55,041 bases of DNA from Paulinella micropora (taxonomy: Eukaryota > Cercozoa > Imbricatea > Euglyphida), in contig BJOX01000174.1 in assembly GCA_009731375.1 (NCBI GenBank), positions 814,308-869,348 on the forward strand. The letters are read 5' to 3'. Positions 39,543 to 51,734 of the stretch are shown here, piece by piece. The notes under the pieces are model-generated. The model did no database searches. It was given only the letters and a program-made list of their open reading frames with translations, and was not told the origin of the DNA. Both the position numbers and the translations under genes were made by a program. The number at the start of each line of letters is the position of its first letter. The first letter of the stretch is position 1.

Positions 39543-42230
39543 ATGTCGACAGAGACTACCGAAGCGAGTGAATTCTCGGAGGCAGATCAAAGAAGAGAAG
39601 AAGAAGAAGCAGGAGGAGGAGGAGGAAGAGGATTGAATGAAGGAGGAGGAGGAGGATTGAATGAAGGAGGAGGAGATGATGAAGGAGTAGGAGGAGGAGT
39701 AGAAGAGGGCTGGGATGATGAAGGAAGATATGGAGGAGACGAAGATGAAGGAGGATTTGAACAAGAAGAGACGGGAGGAGGAGGAGCATATGGTAATCCC
39801 TTACCACCTGCCTACACGGGAGGAGGAGGACGAAAAATGATCGACTTGATTCATAGTGATGGAGAGGAGATCACAGTGGAGGAACAACAGTGGGTGCAAG
39901 ACCACTATGACCTCACTAAAGAAGAGTTTGATAACAAGATGGGGGTAGAGAAGGATACCTATGTGTGGATCCCTCAGGATCAAAGAAGAGAGAAAAGTCG
40001 TGCTAAAAAGGATGTCTATATCCTATTATCAAACACAGCACAGCTCCTCGGCAAACTGGTCTCTGATCCAGAAGAGAGAAAGAAGATACAGCATATCAAG
40101 TTTGGGGACACACACACCCACCTTGAATTACTCGATGCTATCTTTGGGGTGTACACTCAAACCCTGATTTGGGAACGTACATACGGCCCACGATGTGAGG
40201 GTTACCTCCAGTACACAAACCCAAGAGCAACGGCCAGATTCCTCGCGACTGGTCAGGAGGCAGTCGATGTAACAAAAATGAAGACCAATCTGGGTTCGAA
40301 AAACTCGAGTGGCATATTTCATTTTTTTACAATGGAAATAAAGGCCTTGGAGGAGGGGAAGGCAGAGATGGAAAAAAGCATTAAGGCAGCAGGAGAAACT
40401 CATCCTGTGATTGATGAGTTAGAGAAGACCGACAGAGTTCTGACCAAGATCAGACTGTTGATGGGTGCGTTACTGCACAAGGAGGCATGGAAGAGATGGA
40501 TTCCTACCAAGGATCACTCTGTCCTTAAATCACTTAGTAACGCACCACCGGTCGCCAACAAAGCAGGTGTTGACCAATATGTGGAGAAATATAATTTTCT
40601 CAGATCTGCTTCTGAATTGGTGGCCTTTATCACTCATGCTCAAAAGCTGGTGATATCTGAGAAGAAGAAGGCGAAAGAGAATGAGGAGTTCGAGAAGACG
40701 ATGAGACTGGAAAGAATGAAAGCAAAAGTGAGTGGTGCAAAGACACACCCTCCGACATATTTGACCCCACCAGCTCCTGCCCCACCAGCCCCTGCACCCT
40801 CGGGCTCAACTACGGTGGTGGTCACAAACACGGAGAAGAAGGACAGACAGAACATCATAAATGCCTTCAAGGGGAAGAAAGGAGGAGTGGCAAGTCTCAT
40901 GCTATATGCCAAGACGAGCTCAGACAAAGACTCTGATGCTTCGCTTTTGAGCAAGCTCAAAGAGATCAATGCCTGCATGAAGGCTTTTCCTTGCGACGAA
41001 ACGCAGGAATACGAGGCCCTTGTTACTGTTTTTGACCAATCTCTAGTCTCGGAGGGATTTGATCTGACACAGTACAAGTTTTTGAGAAAGAAGGAGGAGA
41101 TTAAGAGAAACAATGCAACAGGCCTAGACGCTCAGTGTGAACTGGCGGTGGCCACACTCATTTCATATTTTCAATCTCATGGATACCAGCATCTCTGCAC
41201 TGGTACTCTCATAGGATTTGAAATCTTTGAGACAGTGGCGATGAGTTTGAGGAGTGCTGTTGGCTTGGCGGCGACCCTTACGGAGGTAGTTTCCTCCTAT
41301 GGGCTATTCTATGGCCGCAAGTCGATCATCCTCTATTTCTTTTCGGCGTTACACACAGTTAACCCGAGTAAGCTTACTCAGCTCATACAACAATGCTCGA
41401 CGTTTAGCTCAGTGAAGTCCAAGAACTTCCTCGAGACACACGTGTTCGAAAATACGGTTCAAAGCGTTGCTCCGTCAGCACTGTTTCAAGAAGTGATGAG
41501 TGCATGCTCAAACATGGACTCGCTCACGGAGGCACATACGGCACAGGCAGGCGGTGTACCTGTTGGCGCACAAGCCACGTACACAAACAGAGTTGCCGGT
41601 TGGAAGAGACAGAGAGAGCCAGACCTGAAGACCGCATGTTGGAGGTGGTTCGCGGGCTTGCAGTGTAAGGCACAGATGGAGAACAGAGACTGCTCTTTCA
41701 ATCATGATAGGCAGAACCCAACAGCAAGGGCAAATTTTCTGAGCAGGACGGAAGGCAAGGAACCGGGCCTTTTCAATATGCTTCAGATTGCCGCTGTGAA
41801 CGAAGGTTGGTATGCCAATATGTGTGATGATGAGGAGTTACGAGAGGCAATCATTACCTACATGAAGAGGATGAAGGAGAAGAAGGAGGAAAGGGAGAGA
41901 CAAAAGAACTTAAATGCCTCTCAAAGAGGACGAGAAGGAGGAGCAGGAGCAGGAGGACGAGGAGGAGGAGGAGGAGGACGAGGAACATGGAGAGGAGCCT
42001 CGAGGTGGCAGGGAACCCCTCAGAGAGGAAGAGGAGGAGGTCGGGGATATACCCCTTATGGAGGGAGAGCTGTTCGAGCTCCAGCCCTCACCCCCCCACC
42101 CAGAGGAGGCTCGTGGGCAAGCTCCAACCCAAATTTCGGTCGAGCTCAGGCCTACAACACTGCCTCGGAGACCGATACGTCATCCTACCCGGGCACTACT
42201 CAAGGTAATCGTTTCGAGGTGGTGGAATGA
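39543..42230 (+). CDS. gag: Gag of LTR element 2
   Basis: An 895-residue structural precursor, collinear with Gag 1. The N-terminal 100 residues are Gly/Glu-rich repeats (GLNEGGGGG). The central region shares SHGYQHLCTGTLIGFEIF and YGRKSIILYF with element 1. The Cys cluster at about residue 699 is C-x8-C-x8-C-x3-H (CWRWFAGLQC...CSFNH), so the CCCH-like layout is kept while spacing differs from element 1. The C-terminus (about 790-880) is Gly/Arg-rich with many RGG/GRG. The ATG at 39543 is supported by alignment with Gag 1. The frame ends in TGA followed by CTG, and the same frame continues open into pol. Confidence 0.9.
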   Translation: MSTETTEASEFSEADQRREEEEAGGGGGRGLNEGGGGGLNEGGGDDEGVGGGVEEGWDDEGRYGGDEDEGGFEQEETGGGGAYGNPLPPAYTGGGGRKMIDLIHSDGEEITVEEQQWVQDHYDLTKEEFDNKMGVEKDTYVWIPQDQRREKSRAKKDVYILLSNTAQLLGKLVSDPEERKKIQHIKFGDTHTHLELLDAIFGVYTQTLIWERTYGPRCEGYLQYTNPRATARFLATGQEAVDVTKMKTNLGSKNSSGIFHFFTMEIKALEEGKAEMEKSIKAAGETHPVIDELEKTDRVLTKIRLLMGALLHKEAWKRWIPTKDHSVLKSLSNAPPVANKAGVDQYVEKYNFLRSASELVAFITHAQKLVISEKKKAKENEEFEKTMRLERMKAKVSGAKTHPPTYLTPPAPAPPAPAPSGSTTVVVTNTEKKDRQNIINAFKGKKGGVASLMLYAKTSSDKDSDASLLSKLKEINACMKAFPCDETQEYEALVTVFDQSLVSEGFDLTQYKFLRKKEEIKRNNATGLDAQCELAVATLISYFQSHGYQHLCTGTLIGFEIFETVAMSLRSAVGLAATLTEVVSSYGLFYGRKSIILYFFSALHTVNPSKLTQLIQQCSTFSSVKSKNFLETHVFENTVQSVAPSALFQEVMSACSNMDSLTEAHTAQAGGVPVGAQATYTNRVAGWKRQREPDLKTACWRWFAGLQCKAQMENRDCSFNHDRQNPTARANFLSRTEGKEPGLFNMLQIAAVNEGWYANMCDDEELREAIITYMKRMKEKKEERERQKNLNASQRGREGGAGAGGRGGGGGGRGTWRGASRWQGTPQRGRGGGRGYTPYGGRAVRAPALTPPPRGGSWASSNPNFGRAQAYNTASETDTSSYPGTTQGNRFEVVE

Positions 42231-42233
42231 CTG
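42228..42233 (+). promoter_or_regulatory. Candidate UGA readthrough site, element 2
   Basis: TGACTG. Pol is in the same frame and has no ATG for about 180 bases (the first in-frame ATG is at about 42411, inside the conserved block), so readthrough is the simplest way to express it. Confidence 0.6.
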
Positions 42234-45200
42234 GAGGGGGAAGAAGAGAGGAAGGAGAAGACTGTGAAGTTTAACCCTAAAGTCACAGTGCTTTCTAATG
42301 CTGTTGTGCAGACTGGGCCAACGCTTCCTCTATGTGAAAACAAAGATGTGGGTACACAGAGACTGCAGCCCCAAGGTAGTCTCATACCCGTTCATACAGC
42401 ACGGTTACCAATGATAACTGATGCAAATAGGAAGGCGAGACTTGCGATGGAGGCGAGGAGGCCAATGGCAGACGTATCGCCTCGGCCAAGCAAACAACCA
42501 CGAACAGACTCAATGTCTACGGTCGCGGCGGGTGGCGAGCAAAAAGACAATGTGTGTACTCAAGTACCACAAGACAATGTCGCTCAAATAGTAAACGCAC
42601 CAGTACCGCAGAATAATAAAAATGTTAATGAGGTGAAGCAGGAGGAGAAGAAGGAGGAGTTGAAAAACTTAGAGACAAGACTCCAAAATTTGGAACGTAA
42701 AGTTCTTGTTCTCGCAGCCAATATACACAGGCCCGATGCTCTGTGTTATACGGAACTTTATTGTGAAACATTGAAGACAATATTAAAAGTTGGTAATGAT
42801 ACGATGGCGAATATTAATATTGTCGGCAGGAAGTTTTTTAATCGATACCGGGACTGGGTGGACGGAAATATGAAAAAGTCAACGGGCACTCTCAAAGGAG
42901 TGAGCAGCCGGACGGATATCACGGGAATCATCACACTGACCTTTAAATTGAAATCCGCACGAGTATACCGTATGGACCTCTATGTCGTCCCCGGTTACCA
43001 CGGGTCAATATTACTATCGTATGACCAATTGGCTACGATGGGGGCTGTGATTGATTGCGCCGCACGGCGAGTGATATATGGAGTAAAAAGAGGAGAAGAG
43101 AACGATATTGATCCCTTCAACGCTACTGACTCTTATGAGGCTTATGAGCTGAGTCTAGCGACGGATCACAAAAAGATGGCCATCGCACATGAGGCACTTG
43201 AGGTGTACGTTCACCCCCATGTCGTAAGACCGGATGAACTGTCCTGGACCGACAATTGGGAATCCCAAGTGTGCACTGTCACAGTTCCGACATGCCATTG
43301 GGACAAAAAGTCTATTGATGACTTAATCGAGAAGCGAAAGGAGGAGATTATATGTGTCGCACAAAGAAGCCCGTCGTTGGCGAGATTCGCGGAAGGAGTA
43401 GGAACAGATGTCCATATTACTAACGGATACTGTTTCCATGCGAAAGTAGGAGAAGAAAAAAGGGAGGCGTTTGTACCAAGGAGAACGGGGCGAATCCCGG
43501 ATACTCCACCAGAAACTATTAAAAGTTTTATTACTGATTTCTGGGGTGACGAGCCCACGTGGCCGCGTTCACTGTCTGAAGTGAAGAAATGCTTACGGAC
43601 TTTATTCGAAAATAATAAGCCGTATACTATTATCCTGCCATATAATGAGAAGGCGATATGGGCGCAGGAAATAAGGGACCGGCTTATTGATCATCCTATA
43701 CCGGTACCCTCTCGCAAGCAACAGCTAGTGGTGGCTTGTCGTATGGGAACTCGTGAGCAGAGCAGTGCATACAAGCGGAAGCTCAGAGACCTCGACAAGT
43801 TGAAATTGATACCGCAAGCATTCACATGCTTTGATGGTTTTTACACCCGTAAAGCTCCTTTGCAATACGCGAGACTCATTGACATGCTGGTGGAGCTCGG
43901 TAAAGATGATGAGCCGGACACGGTCACGTATGAAAAGACGGGCCTAGATGATGTCTCGGAAGAGGACTTAGGCTTGGAGGAGGACAGAGAACCCCTCAAG
44001 CAACATAAGCAGATGTCTGATGAAGATTTTCAAGAGGCGGCGCGGAAAATATTGGAAGAAGGAGTAGGCACGGAGAAGGAGAAGGAGCTTTTAAAAGCCA
44101 AATTAGAGGCGAACAAGGAAATTTTTGACCCTCCACATGCAGGTGGTGTCAAGCCTGAAGATTTCACTGCGGTTATTTACAAAATACCGGGTGCGGAGCC
44201 GTCACCGGCACCACGAAGGGCGAATTTGAGTATACATGAGGCGAAGATAGCGGAGGAGCTAGCAAGACAGCTGCTCAATGAGGACTTTATTGAGAGATCA
44301 ACATCTTCAATAGTCTCACAACCGAGAATAGTGCCGAAGCCAGGAGGAGAATGGCGCCTGACAGTTAACTATGCTCGTGTTAACAAGGTGCTGGAGGAAG
44401 AGAGAAATCCTCTCCCGACATTAGAAGAAGGAAGGAGAGTACTGCGGAATGCAAAATTCTATTCGGTCATTGACCTTAAGAATGGCTTCTGGCAGATACC
44501 ACTGGAGGAAAAGTCCAGATGGCTGACGGCGTTTGTGGTGGGTATGGAAATATACCAATGGAAAGTGCTTCCGATGGGCCTCAAGCAAGCCCCAGGACTT
44601 TTCCAGAAGGCGATGCAGAAGATGTTGAGCAGTCAGTACGATGATTTGTCTGACGGTGGCTTTATGAGAAGGCGGGGACAGAAGGCGGGAGAATATGCAT
44701 TTTGCTATATCGATGACATTATCGTATACTCTAACACAATGGAGGAGCATATCGATCATTTGTCCGATATATTCAGGCGCATCGGAGCTTTTGGCCTGAA
44801 GTGCAATCTAAAGAAGTGTCAACTTGCCAAGACGAGTGTGACATACTTAGGGTACGAGATCTCCCATAATCGAGTCTCGATATCCAAAGAGAAGAGGGAG
44901 AAGATTATGAATCGACCGATACCGAAGAACCGCACTGAATTGCACTCATTCCTTGCGATGGCGCAACACTATAACCAGTTTATACCCGATTGGGGTGCAA
45001 CACGGGCTAAAGTGGAGAAAATGATAGATTTTGGAGACTTTGAGAAGTGGGACGAAGAGGCTTTGCAAGCGTTTCATGCGCTCAAAGATCTCATTTACAA
45101 AGACCCGAAAGACGGAGGACTGGTGTTAACGATGCCCGACTTTACGAAACAATTCGTAGTCGATACAGACGCATCTAAGTTTGCGATTGGGGCTGTATTA

Positions 45201-48044
45201 CAACAAGAGGATGAGGAGAAGAAATTACGCCCAATCATGTTTATTAGTAGGAAGTTGTGTGCGGCGGAGAGAAACTATTGCACAAGGCAAAGAGAGGCGT
45301 TGGCGGTAGTATGGGCCCTCAAGAGGCTCAGAGAGTATTTGTGGGGAGGACCTCAATTTACTGTCAGAACTGATCATCATAACCTGTTATGGTTGATGAA
45401 TCATGAACAGACGGGACTGCTGGCGCGGTGGCAAGCGTTCTTGTCTTGTTTCGATTTTACAATGGTCCATCTACCGGGAAAGCGTAATGTGGTCGCTGAT
45501 AGCCTCTCTAGGCTAGAGTTTAACTCAGAAGTATCGGCGTTGGTGTCCACGGTGGAGATGGAAGACTTGTCCACTGACAAGGTGTATGAGGTCAGCCACA
45601 TTGAGGCGATGGAGATGGCGAGTGGAGTCCGATATGACCGCACAGGTCTACGGTACAGTCCACAAGGCCCGGATCACGGGATATGTTGTGAGCTACATAC
45701 CCAGGAGGACGCTGAGTGGTCCTATGAGGTATATGAGAATGCGAAGGCGAACATAAGAGAGGAAGAGGAGACGCAGGAAGTTTATGCGGAGCCTCCTCAA
45801 GAGCGGAGAAGTGACCTAGACGATGACCCGGAAAGAATCGGGGTACGGCTAGAAGATGGTACTATCCATATAGCCTCGCCTACCGCATGGAGGCAACAAC
45901 AGGCTCAAGATCCGGAGTTTAAAGAACTGATACAGTTATATCAGAACCCGGATGAGCTACGGATGACGAAAGCGATCAAAGATCAGATGAAGGAGATGGG
46001 ATGGAGAGATGGTCTACTGTGGTACAAGGGCCTTCACGGTCGCTATGCGTCACAGCCGGACAAATGGACCCTTTGGGTACCGGAGAGTCTGAGACGATTT
46101 ATATTTGTCGCAGCCCACAATTGCCCACTTTTGGCGCATCCGGGTCGACAACGAACTCATATGTTCGTAGCGAGGCGATTCTGGTGGAAGAAGATGAAGG
46201 AGGAGATAGATCAGGCGGTGGATGCATGCATCCCGTGCAAGATAAACAAAACACCACTGAAGGCAAATTTCGGCCTGATTGGCGAATTTCCTCTTCATGC
46301 GGGGATGTTTGAGTTTATACACATTGATCATGTGGGACCTTTCCCAGAATCGAAGGATGGTTACAAATACCTCCTTACGGCTATTGACAGAGCCACCAAC
46401 TATGTGTGGATCATCCCTGTCAAAGACGTTACCGGCAAGACGACGGCCGAGGCGCTGATCGATAGGATCATCTCACAGATCGGAGTACCAAGAAAGATAT
46501 GTTCTGATCGAGGCTCGGACTTTAATAACGAGGTCATCGACAAACTATCTAAGTATTACGGGATGAAATGGCAATATGTTACTGCCTATAACCCGCGAGC
46601 AAATGGGAAAATCGAGCGGGTACACAGACCCCTCAAAGCCTCGCTAAAGATGTATTGCACGAAGAAGGAGAATCAAAGAGCATGGGTCGAGGCAGCACCA
46701 TCATTTGCGTTTGCAATGAACTGTCTACCCTCTACGGCGTTAGGAGGCTCGAAGAGCTCAATCTCGCCATATCAGTTAGTATATGGGCGTGAGCCTGATA
46801 TCCCGACTTCGCTCCTTCACCCAAAAGACACTTGGGCGGATGCGGATGAGTTGTTTGGGATGAGACTTAGAGTGAAGATGGAGGCGGAACAAATAGTCAG
46901 GGCGCATAGAGAGGCGGAGCGCCGAAAGACTGATGCTGAAGGGGTGCGACAAGCGCACTTGGATCAGATCAAGTTCCAGGTCGGGGATATTGTACTATTG
47001 TACCATCCTCAAGTCCCGAAGGGAGTCAGCTCTAAGCTGTTCACTCACTGGAAAGGACCTTATCAGATTATGGAACAGACGGGACCTCTGAATTACAAGA
47101 TCAGGGGTAGAGGGAAGGTGCAAATTGTGAATGTAAGAAGGCTGATTAAGTATGATCCCTTCTTACTGGAAGATGAATCCGTTGAGGAGGCGTAAAACCG
47201 GATGAAGGATGATTTCAAAGAGGTGCCGCCCATCCACAAGGAGGCTGGCATAGACCAAGACGATGCTTATCGGGCACCGATAGCTGAGAAGGAGGAGAGT
47301 GAGGTGGACAGCAAGGAGAAGACTGACCGCATAAGCGCGGTGGGGACTCAGTCCAAGTCTCCGCGAGAGCATAGCGGAAAGAAGGAGAAGATCACAGAGG
47401 CGCAGCTAAGGAGAGCGCGGAATGATCTTATCAACGACCAACCGAGGAAGGCGATGAGGTCGATGAGATCAAATGACGTCCACCAGGAGGAGGAGGGGAC
47501 GGACACTGACCCAAACGCGGGCAACGTTGAGATTGTCCATGAGCGATGGAAGGAAGGCGATGCGATAGCAACCATCGCATGGGTGAAAAATGTTTTCTAT
47601 CTGATGAGACCAGCGGAACAACATGTCGCTGATGACACTCTCTCAGACTTATACTTGATGCGGGTCGTGGCGGTCCCACGACAGATGCGTGTCACACGGA
47701 CACTCAAAATATCATCAGCCGCAAAGATAGTACAACCGATACTCCAGTTCTGGAGAAGTATGGACCCGGTTGAGGATCCAAAGGCAAGACATTATCTGCC
47801 AGTATATAAAGACGCAAAAAGTCTCGAGACATGGGATGATACAATTACTCCCAGAGACAAGGATTACACTGCGTGGACCATTCAGACACTGCCAAGAGGA
47901 GTGCTTGATGTCCCTTTTGAATTATCGTTGGGCGGAATCCCTAATAAGATCTGGGACATTCTCGAACAGTCAAAGTTCGATCTGACTTTTGTTGGTGGTC
48001 CTCCACCAGGCAAAGAAATCCGCGCCAGACGACGAAGGCAGTGA
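42231..48044 (+). CDS. pol: Pol of LTR element 2, with in-frame TAA near 3' end
   Basis: Continues the gag frame after TGA. It has the same domains as Pol 1: protease-like NDTMANINIVG (identical), RT with YIDD at 44706-44717, RNase H with DTDAS and ADSLSR, integrase with CIPCK, HIDH, SDRGSDF and NGKIERVHR, and the GPY-type module. A TAA at 47193-47195 replaces the TTG codon of element 1 just after this module. Beyond it the frame stays open to 48044 and keeps the conserved extension (DPVEDPKARHYLPVYKDA, FVGGPPPGK). The enzymatic domains therefore look intact and only the extension is cut off. There is no ATG equivalent to that at 9134 in element 1; the codon there is CTT. Confidence 0.9.
47193..47195 (+). 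other. In-frame TAA in pol 2
   Basis: GAGGCGTAAAACCGG against GAGGCGTTGAAACGG in element 1. More than one base differs, so it is not a single-base sequencing slip. It separates enzymatic domains from the C-terminal extension. Confidence 0.9.
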
Positions 48045-48820
48045 CAAAGAAACTATTTTTCTTTATGCGTCTCAAATAAACTGATTGATTGCCCACGGCG
48101 TATCATGATTTGATCATGCATCATCAGTTATCAATATGAATATTAAAAAGACTCAGTGATATAACTTGGCATTCGATCGCAACATACGAGTGCGAAAGGT
48201 CGATCGACGATGATACTACACCGTATACGGGGATCGCTAGTGTATTGAGCGATGGTGTTCCCGGGTATGACCCTTTCCAAGTCCTGGGATGATGTTCTCG
48301 AAAATGAAATGTTCTCTGAAACTTTCATTAAATTATTTTTTACGATAGATTATATACTGTCGTACCTGAGCACGGTCAATCTCTACTTGTGTCGGTATAT
48401 CGCAGGGTCGGGTACATACACCTCGACTTCGGATATAGCTATTAGGACTGGCACCCTAATACTATATCATAGGATATCCGCCTTATACAAGGGTATGTCA
48501 TTAAAAAAGACAATGTACTTACGATCTCCCTGTGAATAATAATAATAATAATGATAATGATAAGAAGAAGGAGATCAAGGGGGGAAGACAGCACCACGTT
48601 GCTTGTTTTTTTTATTAATAGTACGTTTGTTCTTGACATACTGCCGAAAAAAAATTTTGAGGGGAAGGAGTTTAAAATTTACAAGAAAGGCTAGAGAATC
48701 CGCTTTGACGTGCCGTATGAGGATATATTTATCGTCTTTTAGCGTCTATCCGTGGGTCGATGCGCTGTGTGGCATGACTCCATAGCGCATACTATTTGCA
48801 GAAAGAAATCAGAAGGTGTA

Positions 48821-48843
48821 TGACGAAAATGCTATTTCCGTCA
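48821..48843 (+). other. Conserved hairpin before polypurine tract, element 2
   Basis: TGACGAAAAT and ATTTCCGTCA with a GCT loop; same A-C mismatch as in element 1. Confidence 0.55.
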
Positions 48844-48844
48844 T

Positions 48845-48859
48845 AAAATCGGGAGGGGG
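48845..48859 (+). promoter_or_regulatory. Polypurine tract, element 2
   Basis: AAAATCGGGAGGGGG, three bases before the LTR. Confidence 0.75.
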
Positions 48860-48862
48860 TAC

Positions 48863-49096
48863 TGTAGGCATCACCCCCCGGATAGCCGGTAAAAAATACC
48901 TTTTCCTGGTGACAGGTGCACCAGCTTGTTTTTCAGTATTATTTGTCCGGATTGGACCTGATGCCATTTTATTCCTGGTCTGTTGCCGTTTTCCTTTTTG
49001 GCTTCACTGAGCTAATACAACGAGACATCATTCTCATTCTTGAGGACTGTGTTTGGTTGTATTACCGACTTTTTACGAGCTATCGTTGGGGGCATT

Positions 49097-49099
<3 letters not shown>
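48863..49099 (+). repeat. 3' LTR of element 2
   Basis: 237 bp, TGTAGG to ATTACA, followed by (GA)n. Confidence 0.95.
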
Positions 49100-49137
<38 letters not shown>

Positions 49138-50106
49138 CGTGGCAGAGAGAGAGAGAGAGACAGTAACAGTACCTGTGAATTATTAGTATTGTCTGGATTT
49201 GCATTCAAGTTGGTGGTACCATTACTTGTCTGGTGGCACCATGTGCGGTTAGCTCTCTTTTGGAAGTGGAGGCTTAGGAGTCTATTACATGGTTTTGGCG
49301 GGATTCAGTTAATCTGTAAAGAGTTCTGTATTAAAGTACCGCTTGGAGCTGGTAAGTGACTTGAATTGACAGGGGACGCCTGGGAGACGAATACACCGGC
49401 AGAGAGCACCTATGAGCAGTCCACATTATAAGGATTCACACATTCACTTGCACCGCAGGCTGTGCTTGCCCTACCTCTCATGAATGTAGAATATTTTCTT
49501 TTTATAGTGAGTTTCTTAACACACGGTATTCTTGCAGTATATGCATGGTTTTGTCTGTTAAGATCAGAACTTCAAAGACTTTATTTCATATTGTATGCAG
49601 TGTTGTAAACCATTCAATCATATGTAGTTTACGGATCCTACCCCCCCCCCCCCCCCNNNNNNNNNNCCCCCCCCCCCCCCTAGTGAGTATGAGGACTTAA
49701 GAGGGGAAGGATGCACGCAAAGGCTCAAACTGGAGAATGAGCTTACCACGCCTCGGGCATGTAGCCAGTTGAATACGGACCACATACCCGAGACATACTA
49801 ATCACTCTACCAGTGTAAGGCAAAACATGCCTCCCTCTCCCACACAGTTCCCCACATACAGACATCAAATAAAAGGTAAACACGACGGAAAGAGAAAAAC
49901 GAAGACATAAACATATATAAAGTAAAGGTGCAATGGAGGAAAAGAAGACAGATAGGATGGATAGAAGGAAAAATAAAGGAGGCAGAAAAGGAAAACGTAG
50001 GAACACACCATGATCATGCGATCTGGCCCAACGAAGCAGCAGTTACCTTTTTTTCCTTCCCAGTAACTTAGAATGTTAATGATCCATGTGTTATGATCCA
50101 TGTGTT
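49100..50106. other. Spacer after element 2
   Basis: (GA)n to about 49160, then unique sequence with no convincing ORF. Poly-C and a 10-N gap lie at 49651-49680. A partial copy of the downstream repeat family (GGAAAACGTAGG.ACAC, GCGATCTGGCCC) appears at 49990-50035. Confidence 0.5.
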
Positions 50107-50265
50107 AAACTCATTGTAAAAATCCAGTATTACAATGATAAATTGAGGTAAAAATGCATAGATATTAATAGTAAATATAAGAATATAATTGAAAATTAAA
50201 ACATTAGTCAGATAAAAACAGGCAAAGCAAGCAAAGGCAAAGAAGACGATGAGGAAATATGAGGA
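50107..50265 (+). repeat. Direct repeat flanking the inverted duplication, left copy
   Basis: Diverged copy of 54018-54180 in the same orientation. Both share AGTATTA.AATGAT, AGAGGTAAA-like and AAACAGGCAA.GCAAGCAAA blocks. Confidence 0.6.
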
Positions 50266-50288
50266 GAGGAAGATGTTTATATATACAC

Positions 50289-50342
50289 GTATAGAACAGT
50301 AAGCAAGGTTTAATGATAAAAAAGAAAAGGGGGGAAAAACTT

Positions 50343-50378
<36 letters not shown>

Positions 50379-50565
50379 TTGTTGTTGTTGTTGACAGTAA
50401 GCAAGGTTTAGTAGAGAAGATAAAGATGAACAAAATTAAGAAGAGCTTATTTCATACGAATTCTGGTTCCAGGGAACTTCAGTACAAGCTCATAAGGAAA
50501 ACTGGAACTATGGTTTAACAGCTAGGCTTCTGAGAAAGAAAAAAGAAAAGAAAAGAAAAGAAAAG

Positions 50566-50608
<43 letters not shown>

Positions 50609-51600
50609 AGGCACGAAAGAGAGAGAAGGTACGAAAGAGAGATAGAGACAGAGAGAGAAATGAAGAAGGAAAAACAAACAAAAAGAGAGAAAAATAACAT
50701 AAAAACAGACACAAAAACAATTGCAAACACCATATGGACGCAACAACAGAAACAACAACAAACACATAAAGGCAAACACAAACACATGAACACAAGATCA
50801 GACAGGGACAAGGGAGACAGAACTATAAGGCAAGGGCAGAATGCAGAGATCAGACACCATTTTTTTTCTTTGTCTTTTCCAGTAAGCAAGGTTCAATGGA
50901 TTTTTTTTTTTTTTTTTGTTTTTTTTTTGGCTTTTACAGTAAGCAAGGTTCAATGGAAGAAAAGACGAATAGGAAGGATAGAAGAACAATAAATAAAGCA
51001 GATAGGGAAAACGTAGGGACACAAACATGCGATCTGGCCCAAGGAGCAGCAGTGCAGGTCCTAATGGAAAACTGGAACCAATGTTCAACAGCTAGGCTCC
51101 ATAGAAAAATATGTAAGGCAAGACACATGGAAGGAAAGACAGAGAGAGGAAAGAAAGACAAGCAATACAAACGAGATAGGAGAGCAAAAATAACAAAACA
51201 AAAGGGAACAAGCTCAAAACAAGGGCAAAGCGACAGCAGACACAAACACAAACAAGCAAACCAGACAGGGGCAAGGGAGGCAATGCAAGAAGCAAATGCA
51301 GGATGCAGGGATCAGACACAACTAACACAGGGCGCAAGTAAGACTGATAGTCAGACAGTGAGACAGCCCGTAAGGAAACTGTAGCACCTTATGCAGAACA
51401 CTCGCACCCGTAGGCTGTCGTAGCCAGGTGGGGCGTGCACAGTGCGTAGTAAGGCTCGACGTGGCCAGAGGCGACGCGAATATGCCGAGTGCTGCAAAAT
51501 CCTCAAGGACAGGCCCAAGCCTGGCAATCCTTCAGACATGCAACCTCAGGCCAGTCGAGCCAAACCGCACCGCACACAGCCCACCCCACAACCATTTTTT
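50289..51600 (+). repeat. Left arm of large imperfect inverted duplication
   Basis: Pairs with 52425-53935 in reverse complement. Checked blocks: 50297 with 53930, 50397 with 53830, 50460-50515 with 53715-53790, and 51240-51590 with 52590-52990. Their coordinate sums (about 104180-104240) agree on one axis near 52100. Microsatellites inside differ between arms. Confidence 0.7.
51000..51195 (+). repeat. Tandem-like duplicate unit, copy 1
   Basis: GATAGGGAAAACGTAGGGAC ... CAACAGCTAGGCTCCATAG ... GGCAAGCAATACAAAC-like sequence, repeated at 51735-51920 at about 90% similarity by eye. Confidence 0.8.
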
Positions 51601-51734
51601 TTTTCTTACAGTAAGCAAGGTTCAATGGAGAAGAAGAAAAGAAGAAAAAAAAGGAGAGAAGAAATATAAAGAAACCAGATAAGGTTCAATGGAGAAGAAG
51701 AAAAGAAGAAAAAAAAGGAGAGAAGAAATATAAA

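Larger units (their letters stand above)
48045..48862 (+). other. 3' non-coding region of element 2
   Basis: Homologous in blocks to 14882-15676. No gene. It contains the hairpin and polypurine tract at its end. Confidence 0.7.
38396..49099 (+). mobile_element. LTR element 2: Ty3/gypsy-type, related to element 1
   Basis: About 10.7 kb including a 486-base gap. It has the same architecture and orientation as element 1. The readable 210 bp of its 5' LTR differs from the 3' LTR at two positions, so insertion was recent. The flanks are AGAG on both sides, but both lie in (GA)n, so the duplication is not diagnostic. Compared with element 1, gag is clearly diverged, pol is well conserved, and LTR ends and leader blocks are shared. 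Confidence 0.95.

Noticed and set aside
41914-42267. Second frame over the 3' end of gag 2 (Glu-rich)
   Set aside because: Shadow frame produced by GAG/GGA-rich codons of the RGG tail; no equivalent in element 1.
47193-47195. Second programmed readthrough stop (TAA) in pol 2
   Set aside because: Element 1 has a sense codon at this place, so simple mutation is the better explanation, though left open as a finding.
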